Shown: piece by piece, positions 19,425 through 27,066 of the stretch | Layout: every line of letters starts with the position of its first letter | Position numbering within the stretch: position 1 is the first letter of the stretch | Source: Ectothiorhodospira lacustris | GTDB taxonomy: Bacteria; Pseudomonadota; Gammaproteobacteria; Ectothiorhodospirales; Ectothiorhodospiraceae | Length of the DNA stretch: 64,000 bases | NCBI RefSeq assembly: GCF_022227845.1 | Contig: NZ_JAJNQN010000005.1 | Coordinates: 120,663-184,662, forward strand | Reading direction: 5' to 3' | Made by a program: the position numbers and the translations under genes | Notes under the pieces: generated by a model | The model's input: the letters and a program-made list of their open reading frames with translations, nothing else | What the model was told of the DNA's origin: nothing | The model's database searches: none

Positions 19425-20660
19425 ATGCCCACCTTCATGAAACAGACCTGGCACCACTACAGCACCGCCCCGCATCGGCTGATGTTCCTGCCCGGCATGA
19501 TCCAGCTGGTACTGACCGTCATCTACTGGGGGATCGAGCTGGCCGGGCGATACACCACCTGGTGGTCGCCCCTCACCCTGAACGTGCCTGGCTTTGCCCT
19601 GCACCCCTTTCTCATGCTCTATGGGATCTTTCCGTTCTTCATGTTCGGATTTCTCATGACCACCTATCCGCGCTGGATGAACGGTAACGAAATCCCCCGG
19701 TCCCGCTACGTGCCGGCCTGGGCCGCACTCACCGGCGGCATGGCGCTCTTCTATCTTGGGCTGTTCACCCAGGGCGCGTGGGTCACAATAGGCATCGTGC
19801 TCTATCTGGCCGGATGGGCCTGGGCCATGGCGGCCCTATGGGCGGTGTATCTTCGCGCCCCCACCACCGACCGCACCTACGAGACCTGGCTCAACGCGGC
19901 CCTGATGCTGGGGTGGCTGGGAGCCGCAAGCTGGCTGGTCTGGAGGCTCGAGGGTTCCCAATTCTGGTACGCCTTCTCCCTGCAGTCGGGATTCTGGCTG
20001 TTCCTGATCCCGGTGCTGGTGATCGTTGGCCATCGCATGATCCCGTTTTTCTCCAACTTCGTGCTCAAACCCTACACCATGGTGCAGCCCCGCTGGTCCC
20101 TGCCACTCATGGCCATCGCTGTGGTCGGCCATGTGATCCTGACCTTAACGGGACACTGGCAATGGCGGTTCATCCCCGACTTCGCGCTCGCCTTCCTGGC
20201 GCTGCATCACGCCTGGCACTGGGGTTTCCGCCGCGCCCTGGATCACCGCCTCCTGGCCGTGCTGCACATCGCCTGGGCCTGGTTGGCCGTGGGCATGCTG
20301 TTCTTTGGGGTGCAGAGCCTGATACTGATGTTGACCGGCCAATGGTGGTTTGGTCACTCCCCGCAGCACGCACTGGCCCTGGGCTTCATCACCTCCATGA
20401 CCCTGGGCATGGCCACCCGGGTCACCCTGGGGCACTCGGGGCGCGCCCTCCAGGTCAATGGCTTCACCTGGGCCTGTTTTCTCTCACTCTCCGGGGCCAC
20501 CCTCACCCGCGTGATGGCCGACCTGCCCTGGCTGCCCTCGGGAGCCATCGGGCCCATGAACCTGGCCACGGCCCTCATCTGGCTGGCCTTCATCACCCCG
20601 TGGGCGCTCTACTACGGCCCCATGCTCTGGCGCCCCCGGGTGGATGGCCGGCCGGGGTGA
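19425..20660 (+). CDS. nnrS: NnrS family haem/copper membrane protein
   Basis: A 411-residue integral membrane protein with about twelve hydrophobic segments and the NnrS pattern. HHYSTAPHRLMF stands at the N-terminus, FALHPFLMLYGIFPFFMFGFL around the second to third segments, and GFITSMTLGMATRVTLGHSGR late in the protein, giving the conserved histidines thought to bind haem. NnrS proteins protect against nitric oxide under low oxygen by limiting damage to iron-thiol complexes. The FNR/DNR palindrome upstream supports this assignment. ATG 19425 is the first start; ATG 19437 (MKQTWHHYS) is equally possible. It lies just after the cysI relic. Confidence 0.9.
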   Translation: MPTFMKQTWHHYSTAPHRLMFLPGMIQLVLTVIYWGIELAGRYTTWWSPLTLNVPGFALHPFLMLYGIFPFFMFGFLMTTYPRWMNGNEIPRSRYVPAWAALTGGMALFYLGLFTQGAWVTIGIVLYLAGWAWAMAALWAVYLRAPTTDRTYETWLNAALMLGWLGAASWLVWRLEGSQFWYAFSLQSGFWLFLIPVLVIVGHRMIPFFSNFVLKPYTMVQPRWSLPLMAIAVVGHVILTLTGHWQWRFIPDFALAFLALHHAWHWGFRRALDHRLLAVLHIAWAWLAVGMLFFGVQSLILMLTGQWWFGHSPQHALALGFITSMTLGMATRVTLGHSGRALQVNGFTWACFLSLSGATLTRVMADLPWLPSGAIGPMNLATALIWLAFITPWALYYGPMLWRPRVDGRPG

Positions 20661-20998
20661 GTTGTGGAAGTACACCTGTACTACTGCATTTGGGCACCCA
20701 TGGCGTCATGGGGGTGATCATTCAGGACGTACCTGCCCCCCGCAGAGCATGCACCCGGGCGTCGATGCTGAACCGTTGCCACAGCGACCCGCTGGAGTGC
20801 GTGGGACACCGCACAGACCTTGCTCGCACATAACGCTAGTCTTTCCTGGCAGGTAGGCTTTCGGGAAGTGACCCAAGGCTGAGCGCGGCGCCGGCTTGCC
20901 GACCAACCGGCATGGCGACCATCTCCCTTTCCCATAGGGGCTCGCCTGCACGCACTGACTGTCACAGCCACTGCGTATCGCTGTTCCCCCCTTTGCGA
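20661..20998. other. Non-coding gap between nnrS and the YqcI/YcgG-like gene
   Basis: This 338-base stretch has no convincing gene. It holds a perfect 6-bp inverted repeat, AGTACACCTGTACT (20669-20682), 8 bases after the nnrS stop. A second hairpin, CCCATG-GCGT-CATGGG (20697-20712), could end nnrS transcription but has no T-run. The right part may contain the promoter for the following pair, though none is clear. Confidence 0.5.
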
Positions 20999-21730
20999 AT
21001 GAAAGACAAGCTGATGAACCGTACTGAAGCCCTGAGCGCTAAGACATCCCCCCACATACCAATCCCCGATCTATGCGAAAGCTTTTTGGAGTTCATCGGT
21101 AGCGACACCTTCCCCTGCGTGGGCGCCAGGTTGGCCTTGGCCCAAGGCTCGATCGAAACCCATGAGTTCGGTGTATTGGGTGACCCCGACAATGACCGGG
21201 TGATACTCGATGGGCTTGCCCAGTTTATTGACAAGATCGAAGCGAGTACTGACGACAAGAATATAGTGCATTCTTACGTCGCCATATTCCGCGGACCGAT
21301 CGATATGAGTGAGCTAGGTTTTGAGTCCTTGATGTGGTCACAGTTATGGCAAGTCCACAAGCTTGATGTCTTGGCGGGCCACCTTCCTGCCGAGGATGTC
21401 AGCAGTGATGCTGAAAGCCCGCTTTTCAGCATGAGCATTGCCGGGCATCCGTTCTTCCTGATTGGGCTCCACCCGCATGCCTCGCGACTCGCCAGGCGTT
21501 TCAGCCATCCGGTGCTGGTGTTCAATTCTCACCGCCAGTTCCAGAAGCTGAAAGAGGATGGACGCTATGAGAAGATGCAGGCGGCCACTCGGTCACGCGA
21601 TATGGAGTTGCAAGGCTCTGTGAATCCCAATCTGGCGGCCTTCGGCGATGCGAGTGAGGCCCGGCAGTACAGTGGCCGTGAGGTGGAAGCCAGTTGGCGG
21701 TGCCCGTTTGATTTCAAGCCAAAACCGTGA
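20999..21730 (+). CDS. YqcI/YcgG family protein (GntA-like putative haem-dependent N-hydroxylase)
   Basis: About 243 residues from ATG 20999; ATG 21014 or 20912 are alternatives and no strong ribosome site decides. Family signatures are FIGSDTFPCVGARLAL near residue 35, the ESLMWSQLWQVHKLD helix and PLFSMSIAGHPFFLIGLHP. The C-terminus has VFNSHRQF, NPNLAAFGDASEARQYSG and SWRCPF. Characterised relatives such as GntA of guanitoxin synthesis are haem enzymes that hydroxylate a guanidine nitrogen. The substrate here is unknown; arginine or another guanidino compound is an inference. The stop overlaps the next start (GTGA), so the two proteins are probably made together. Confidence 0.82.
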   Translation: MKDKLMNRTEALSAKTSPHIPIPDLCESFLEFIGSDTFPCVGARLALAQGSIETHEFGVLGDPDNDRVILDGLAQFIDKIEASTDDKNIVHSYVAIFRGPIDMSELGFESLMWSQLWQVHKLDVLAGHLPAEDVSSDAESPLFSMSIAGHPFFLIGLHPHASRLARRFSHPVLVFNSHRQFQKLKEDGRYEKMQAATRSRDMELQGSVNPNLAAFGDASEARQYSGREVEASWRCPFDFKPKP

Positions 21731-22341
21731 AATCGGGTGTGGCCACAGTGAGAATTCCGCCCTGCTCGGCGCAGACGGTCGAGCTGTCCATGGGTGATGA
21801 GTTGGTCATTATCGATCCCGAAGGCCAGCAGGTGAGCGACCTGGTCGCCTTTGGGCGCTCGGATCATGGGGAGTATCTGTCTTCCGGTCGATCTCTTGAC
21901 TATGCCTCCCGCCTATGGCTCACCACGGGCGACGTCCTCTACTCCAACCGCAGCCGCCCCATGTTCACGATTCTGGAGGACACCTGCGGCCGACACGACT
22001 TCACTTTGACCCCCTGCTCGAAAGACACCTTCAGGATCATATATGGGGAGACCGAGGGACGTCCGGGCTGCGAGGGCAATCTGGCGGCGGCCTTGGCCCC
22101 CTACCACATCGGAGTGGATCGCATACCCATCGCATTCAACGTGTTCATGCATGTGGCGATAGACGCCACAACCGGAGCGTTTCGCGTACTCCCGCCACTT
22201 AGCAAGGCAGGGGACTTCATTCGCCTACAGGCCGAGATGCCCTTATTGGTGGCGATGACCGCATGTTCCGCCGGGCAGTCGAACAACTTCTGCTTCAAGC
22301 CGATCGATTTCAGGGTTGTGCGCTTTGACCTGAATCCGTGA
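21727..22341 (+). CDS. DUF1989 (urea carboxylase-associated) family protein
   Basis: A 204-residue cupin-like protein of the family annotated as urea carboxylase-associated or urea amidolyase-associated. Signatures are the IPPCSAQTVELSMGDELVIIDPEGQQVSDLVAF start, TLTPCSKDTFRIIYG with the conserved Cys, NVFMHVAID and GDFIRLQAEMPLLVAMTACSAGQSNN, which carries the second conserved Cys. The GTG start overlaps the stop of the YqcI/YcgG gene by 4 bases, which implies coupled translation. The biochemical role is unknown. Relatives occur with urea or guanidine carboxylase genes, but none of those is present here. A link to a nitrogen-rich substrate is therefore inference. Confidence 0.85.
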   Translation: MKSGVATVRIPPCSAQTVELSMGDELVIIDPEGQQVSDLVAFGRSDHGEYLSSGRSLDYASRLWLTTGDVLYSNRSRPMFTILEDTCGRHDFTLTPCSKDTFRIIYGETEGRPGCEGNLAAALAPYHIGVDRIPIAFNVFMHVAIDATTGAFRVLPPLSKAGDFIRLQAEMPLLVAMTACSAGQSNNFCFKPIDFRVVRFDLNP

Positions 22342-22606
22342 CGAATTCTCGCCAAATTTCATGATTAATCTTCAAAAACCGCCCGCAGAACCGGGACAGC
22401 CATCATTCCCTGCGGCCCTACTCCGTCCAGGCCGCACGGTTTCCCTGTATTCCATGTCGCCCCGCTGGGTGATTCTGGATTCGAGCCTAGCCGATTTTGT
22501 GACGCATGTCCTGTTTCAGGTCATGTCTGCCATCCGGGACGACCGGGCAACTGGGTTTGGCCATTGCCCTGCGGATCGACCATGCGAAAATGGAGGCGGC
22601 TCCCCC

Positions 22607-22990
22607 TCATGTACTCACCGGCGTACAGATCTCCACCAGGAAACCTTCCGGATCACAGACATAGGCCACCGTTTGCCCCCAGGGCATCTCTTCCGGTGTC
22701 TGTCTGAGGGTGGCTCCGGCGGCGAGTGCCCTGTCCAGGGCGGCTTGTACGTCGTCGGTCACCACGGCGATCTCAAAGCAGGGCTGCTCCGGATCCGGGG
22801 CCTGTGGGGTCTTGCCCAGGGTCCGGATCAACTGGCGGGATGAAAAGGCCAAGGTGGTCGTGCCGGTGGCCAGCTCTGCAAAGTCTCCTGACTCGTGCAC
22901 GAAGCGGGTGTCAAAGCCAAAGGCCTGGTTGTAGAAGGCGACCGCCCTGCGGACGTCCTCGACGTACAAAATGGTGTATCCCAGTTTCAT
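22607..22990 (-). CDS. VOC superfamily (glyoxalase/bleomycin-resistance-like) protein
   Basis: A 127-residue single-domain vicinal oxygen chelate protein. Paired beta-alpha-beta-beta units run from LGYTILYVEDVRRAVAFYNQAFGF to TVAYVCDPEGFLVEICTPV, where the glutamate in LVEICTP is a normal metal ligand. Members act as metal-dependent lyases, dioxygenases or drug-binding proteins, and the specific reaction cannot be named. The first two-thirds of the preceding gap (22342-22606) shows no feature. It is divergent from the YchJ-like gene with a 68-base gap. Confidence 0.88.
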   Translation of the reverse strand: MKLGYTILYVEDVRRAVAFYNQAFGFDTRFVHESGDFAELATGTTTLAFSSRQLIRTLGKTPQAPDPEQPCFEIAVVTDDVQAALDRALAAGATLRQTPEEMPWGQTVAYVCDPEGFLVEICTPVST

Positions 22991-23058
22991 GGTGATGCCC
23001 CCATCAACTCTGCGATGATCGAGCGTATCCCAACTTGGATAGTTTCAGGAACCACGGC

Positions 23059-23472
23059 ATGGCAAAACGCAAGCACCCCCGCCGGGGTGGACCTACACAC
23101 TGCCCCTGTGGCTCCGGCCTTAACCGCGAAGGCTGCTGCGGTCCCTTTCTGGACGGTGAATCCATCCCCCAAACCGCTGAAGCCCTGATGCGCTCGCGCT
23201 ACACGGCCTTTGTGGAGCGGCATACGGACTATCTGCTGGACACCTGGCTGCCGGGGACCCGTCCTTCGGTGCTGGAACTGGAGGCAGGCCAGCAGTGGCT
23301 GGGTCTGAGCGTCCGCGCCACTTCAGGGGGCGGGCTGGAGGATGAGACCGGTCAGGTGGAATTCGTGGCCCGGTCCCGGATTGGCGGAAAGGGTGTCCGC
23401 CTGCACGAGCGCAGTCGCTTTGTGCGCATCGATGGGCGCTGGTATTACGCGGACGGTGATTTGCTGACCTGA
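23059..23472 (+). CDS. YchJ/UPF0225-like SEC-C motif protein
   Basis: About 137 residues from ATG 23059 (MAKRKHPRRGG); an ATG at 23035 would add eight residues. The N-terminal SEC-C zinc motif CPCGSGLNREGCCGPFLDG is followed by the YchJ core: TAEALMRSRYTAFV, DYLLDTWLP, and the NTF2-like strands ending HERSRFVRIDGRWYYADGD. The function of the family is not established. It is compact, soluble and without a signal sequence. It sits inside the accessory segment bounded by the cysJI relics, and its 3' end abuts the broken cyclase remnant on the opposite strand. Confidence 0.88.
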   Translation: MAKRKHPRRGGPTHCPCGSGLNREGCCGPFLDGESIPQTAEALMRSRYTAFVERHTDYLLDTWLPGTRPSVLELEAGQQWLGLSVRATSGGGLEDETGQVEFVARSRIGGKGVRLHERSRFVRIDGRWYYADGDLLT

Positions 23473-23492
23473 TCCAGCCCTTCCAGCGCCGG

Positions 23493-23658
23493 CTACCCCA
23501 CCACCACCCGATCCTTCCCCCCGGACTTGGCCGCGTAAAGTGCCTCGCCTGCCCCCAGCAACAGGGCCACGAACGCTTCCCCGCCATAGCGGCACATGAC
23601 ATCCCCCCGGCGCACGGTGTCGGCCAGGGCCTGGCCCATGCGGATCAGGACCTTCACC
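23493..23658 (-). pseudogene. Remnant of a GGDEF diguanylate cyclase
   Basis: The minus strand reads VLIRMGQALADTVRRGD, then the GGDEF-motif region as RYGGEAF, then jumps directly to GEALYAAKSGGKDRVVVG and a stop. A normal GGDEF domain has about 60 residues between these two parts, and its upstream half is also missing. The signature acid pair is altered to EA. It cannot be a working cyclase. It runs directly into the cysJ relic, in the same orientation. Confidence 0.75.
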
Positions 23659-23659
23659 C

Positions 23660-23806
23660 ACAGGGTGGCCGCCAATCACTCGGCTAGCAGCACCTGCTGC
23701 CGCTCTGGGGATAGCGCCATTGGGACTCATCACAAACAGGAACGCATACGATTCACGCTAGCGAGCCACTGCCACCATAGCAACGACTTTTTGGTCCTAC
23801 CTTTAT
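23660..23806 (-). pseudogene. cysJ: Decayed copy of the cysJ 5' end and upstream region
   Basis: The minus strand at 23720 keeps the cysJ start (MALSPERQQVL), then reads LAE and hits TGA after 14 codons. In the intact gene, two GCCGA-containing sites about 190 bases apart flank the missing part, so a deletion at short homology explains the junction; the following bases match cysJ near 14800. The 85 bases upstream (23721-23806) match those before intact cysJ. This is the right edge of the old second cysJI operon, with the cysI relic as its left edge. Confidence 0.85.
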
Positions 23807-23954
23807 TGAGTTCCATGCAGTACCTCACATGACCATGGAGCGCCGGAAAAGCAGCAATACCTATCCATGGCCAGCATTCGTCGGCGGGCCGGCGCCCACC
23901 GGTACCCTCGTTTTCTGCTTAACTCGTAGTGAGCGCAAACGAGGAGGTGGAGCC

Positions 23955-25034
23955 ATGGCCAGCATGATGAAGGCCGCCGTGTTCGTGGAACCCGGCCGCA
24001 TTGAAATCAAGGACAAACCGATCCCCGCCGTGGGACCCAATGACGCCTTGATACGCATCACCACAACCACCATTTGCGGCACCGATGTGCACATCCTCAA
24101 GGGTGAGTATCCGGTCGTCAAGGGCCTGACGATAGGTCACGAACCGGTGGGGATCATCGAGAAGCTGGGGGCGAATGTGCAAGGATACGCGGAGGGGCAG
24201 CGTGTCATTGCGGGGGCCATCTGCCCCAGTTTCACCTCCTACGCCTGCCAGGACCATTGCTGTGCCCAGGATGGTGGACACCATGCCCATGGCTACAAAC
24301 CCATGGGTGGCTGGCGCTTCGGCAACACCATTGATGGCGCCCAGGCGGAGTACCTGCTGGTGCCCGATGCACAGGGCAACCTGACCCCGGTGCCGGATGG
24401 ACTGACCGACGAGCAGGTACTCATGTGCCCGGACATCATGTCCACCGGCTTTGCCGGGGCCGAGTCGGCGGATATCCGCATCGGTGATATCGTCGCCGTC
24501 TTTGCCCAGGGTCCCATCGGCCTGTGTGCCACTGCCGGTGCCCGCCTGCGCGGTGCCGGCATGATCATTGCCGTGGATGGTGTTGATGAGCGCCTGCAGA
24601 TGTCACGGCAGATGGGGGCCGACGTGACGCTGGATTTTCGCAAGGTGGATGTGGTGTCGGAAATTCTGAAACTGACCGGTGGTCGCGGCGTGGACGCCTC
24701 CATCGAGGCACTGGGCCTGCCGTCTACCTTTGAAGCGGCGCTGCGGGTACTCAAGCCGGGCGGCACCCTGTCCAGCCTGGGCGTCTACTCCAGCGACCTG
24801 ACCATTCCCCTGGATGCCTTCTGTGCCGGCCTGGGTGACCACAAGATCGTGACCTCCCTCTGCCCGGGCGGCAAGGAACGCATGCGTCGACTGATGCAGA
24901 TCATCGCCAACGGCCGCCTGGATCTGGGACCGATGGTCACCCATCGCTACCACCTGGATCAGATCGTGGACGCCTACGACCTGTTCTCCCATCAGCGCGA
25001 CGGGGTGCTCAAGGTGGCCATCAGCACCCATTGA
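23955..25034 (+). CDS. Zinc-dependent medium-chain alcohol dehydrogenase (secondary-alcohol type)
   Basis: A 359-residue protein. The start at 23955 is favoured by AGGAGGTGGAG just upstream; the open frame continues leftward to 23829 but that leader is not family-like. The catalytic zinc ligands are Cys in TTICGTDVH (about 37-42) and His-Glu in GHEPVG (about 60), with the Asp in TIDGAQAEY near 138. The four-cysteine structural zinc loop is absent. The pattern resembles NADP-dependent isopropanol/2-butanol dehydrogenases. VFAQGPIGLCATAGARLRG is the nucleotide-binding fold. The substrate is not certain. It follows the cysJ relic by 148 bases and converges on the YbjN-like gene. Confidence 0.9.
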   Translation: MASMMKAAVFVEPGRIEIKDKPIPAVGPNDALIRITTTTICGTDVHILKGEYPVVKGLTIGHEPVGIIEKLGANVQGYAEGQRVIAGAICPSFTSYACQDHCCAQDGGHHAHGYKPMGGWRFGNTIDGAQAEYLLVPDAQGNLTPVPDGLTDEQVLMCPDIMSTGFAGAESADIRIGDIVAVFAQGPIGLCATAGARLRGAGMIIAVDGVDERLQMSRQMGADVTLDFRKVDVVSEILKLTGGRGVDASIEALGLPSTFEAALRVLKPGGTLSSLGVYSSDLTIPLDAFCAGLGDHKIVTSLCPGGKERMRRLMQIIANGRLDLGPMVTHRYHLDQIVDAYDLFSHQRDGVLKVAISTH

Positions 25035-25062
25035 CCCGCGGAAGGCTCGTGTCATGCAGCGG

Positions 25063-25527
25063 CTACTTCGTCAGCACCTCACTGCGGAACTTGAGCAGCG
25101 CCACGCGCCACCAGTCCAGGGTGTCGTCCAGGTTGCGCCCGGTCACGCCGAAATCCAGGTTCACGTTCATCTCCAGCACGGGATCACCCTCATTATCCAG
25201 ATAGGCCTTGCCGAAACGGGCGATCCTGTTCCACTGGTTCATGTCTTCCAGCGTGTACTGGCCATTGGTCTGCCAAGCACTGGTGAACTGAATGTTCTTG
25301 CAATTGAGGTTTTGCGAGCACCCGTAGAACATGATGGTATAACCCGTACCGTCGATGCGCCCGCGGATCATGGGATCACCCGCGCTGTCGGTGGTCAGGG
25401 TCGCCGAACCGTACCCCTGGGCAAGCTGGCGGATCTTTTCCGGATCCTTCGCATCCACGATCTCGGACGCCGACAGGGTACCGATCGTGGCCAGCAAAAT
25501 TGCACTCATCAACAATGGTTTCAGCAT
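25063..25527 (-). CDS. YbjN-like secreted protein
   Basis: About 154 residues from ATG 25527 (MLKPLLMSAILLATIG); an ATG at 25542 adds five residues. A clear signal peptide with an AxA-like cleavage site near ASEIVDA directs it out of the cytoplasm. The mature part matches YbjN-type domains: an IRQLAQGYGSATLTTDSAGDP strand pair, MFYGCSQNLNCKNIQF, then a long helix region ending in WWRVALLKFRSEV. The two cysteines of CSQNLNC could form a disulfide. The function is unknown. It is convergent with the alcohol dehydrogenase. Confidence 0.75.
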   Translation of the reverse strand: MLKPLLMSAILLATIGTLSASEIVDAKDPEKIRQLAQGYGSATLTTDSAGDPMIRGRIDGTGYTIMFYGCSQNLNCKNIQFTSAWQTNGQYTLEDMNQWNRIARFGKAYLDNEGDPVLEMNVNLDFGVTGRNLDDTLDWWRVALLKFRSEVLTK

Positions 25528-25740
25528 GGGCATTTCCTTCAAAGGGCCATCATGGACTTACCGGGAGCGGCATCCCACGGACAAGGCCGTTCAAATAAGA
25601 TGATATACCGTCTCGCACCAAAACCACTCAACCATTCACCGACTGATCCGGCCCTGTCATCGTACGGCGTCTTTGGGTTTCAGAACCCGAACCAACCCGA
25701 ACAATCACTCCGGTGATCAGTGCTGTACGGAGGACTCGTC

Positions 25741-27066
25741 ATGTCAGGTCCAATTTGTAAAGCGCTTGTGGCATTCATCATCGTTCTGGCCTTTTCCGAC
25801 GGCCTCAAACCCGCGGTGGCGCAATCCGACCCACCATTGAGCGCTGAACATTCGGACCCGGGAAGGCTGGGCTGGATGACCGGTTTTCCGCCGCCCCCCG
25901 AAAAGCTGATCACACACCCCGAGTCCGATTACTTCGGCTTTCCCAAGCTCCGCTGGACGGTGTGCCACATACGCGAGCTACTGCCGACCAAGCAAGTCAG
26001 CCGCGGCATCGGTGCGCCGGTACCACTGACGTACGCCCTTGACGATAGCATTGATGCCGTGCGTTTCACACCGCTTGATGGTGATGAGCCAATGACATGG
26101 AAGGCGTCGCTATCGGCCAATTACACCGACGGCATGCTCATCATCCATAAGGACCGGGTGGTTTACGAACGGTACTTCGGCTGTCTCGACGAAATGAGCC
26201 AGCACGCGGCGATGTCCATGACAAAGTCTCTGACGGGACTGCTGGCCGAGATTCTCGTGGCGGAGGGGGAGCTTGATGACACCGCCAAAGTGGCCGACCT
26301 TGTCCCGGAACTCTCCCGCAGTGCGTTTGGCGAGGCCACCGTGCGTCAGGTCATGGATATGACAACGGCTCTCGATTACAGCGAAGACTATGCCGACCCC
26401 GAGGCCGACATATGGGCCTATTCCGCCGCCGCGAGTCCGCTGCCGAAACCCGAGGGGTATGAAGGCCCCAACGGTTATTTCGAGTATCTTCAAACCGTGG
26501 GGCAGGACGGGGTTCATGGACAGACTTTCGGGTACCGGACCATCAACACGGATGCCCTCGGCTGGATCATCTCGCGACTGACGGGCAGGAATATCGCGGA
26601 ATTGCTGTCAGAGCGCATCTGGAGCAGGATGGGCGCCGAGCAGGATGCCTACATGACCATTGACGGCAAGGGCACTCCCTTCGCGGGCGGGGGATTAAGC
26701 GCGGGCCTGCGTGACCTGGGGCGAATCGGCGTGCTGATGCTCAACGGCGGCGAGATCAACGGGCAACAGCTGTTTCCCAAAGAGGTTGTGGCGCGCATTC
26801 GCGCCGGTGGCGACAAGGAAGCCTTTGCAAAAGCGGGGTATGCCACCCTTGACGGCGGCAGCTACCGTAGCATGTGGTGGATTTTTCACAACCCGCATGG
26901 TGCCTTTGCGGCACGCGGCGTCCACGGGCAAACCATCTATGTGGATCCGACCGCCGAGATGGTGATCGTGCGTTTTTCGTCTTTCCCCACGGCAGGCAAT
27001 GCCAAGATCGATCCGAACTCGCTGCCCGCCTATCAGGCCGTGGCCGAGCATCTGATGAGACATTGA
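25741..27066 (+). CDS. Secreted serine hydrolase, beta-lactamase (class C)/esterase family
   Basis: About 441 residues from ATG 25741, which has a GGAGG box 8 bases upstream. A signal peptide (residues 1-25) is followed by a long N-terminal segment and then the serine beta-lactamase-like fold. The nucleophile is in SMTKS (SxxK), the second motif is YRTINTDALGW in the usual YxN place, and HGQTIYVDP replaces the third. Such proteins are esterases, amidases or peptidases more often than true beta-lactamases, and the substrate is unknown. A wide gap to the preceding divergent YbjN-like gene contains AT-rich sequence (25543-25740) that could hold its promoter. Confidence 0.88.
   Translation: MSGPICKALVAFIIVLAFSDGLKPAVAQSDPPLSAEHSDPGRLGWMTGFPPPPEKLITHPESDYFGFPKLRWTVCHIRELLPTKQVSRGIGAPVPLTYALDDSIDAVRFTPLDGDEPMTWKASLSANYTDGMLIIHKDRVVYERYFGCLDEMSQHAAMSMTKSLTGLLAEILVAEGELDDTAKVADLVPELSRSAFGEATVRQVMDMTTALDYSEDYADPEADIWAYSAAASPLPKPEGYEGPNGYFEYLQTVGQDGVHGQTFGYRTINTDALGWIISRLTGRNIAELLSERIWSRMGAEQDAYMTIDGKGTPFAGGGLSAGLRDLGRIGVLMLNGGEINGQQLFPKEVVARIRAGGDKEAFAKAGYATLDGGSYRSMWWIFHNPHGAFAARGVHGQTIYVDPTAEMVIVRFSSFPTAGNAKIDPNSLPAYQAVAEHLMRH

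Noticed and set aside
18955..23806. An insertion sequence or transposon as the cause of the cysJI relic
   Set aside because: No transposase, integrase, terminal repeats or target duplication was seen at either relic; deletions at short repeats explain the visible junctions.
23829..23954. A longer alcohol dehydrogenase starting at 23829
   Set aside because: The 42 extra residues are not family-like, while ATG 23955 has an AGGAGG box just upstream.
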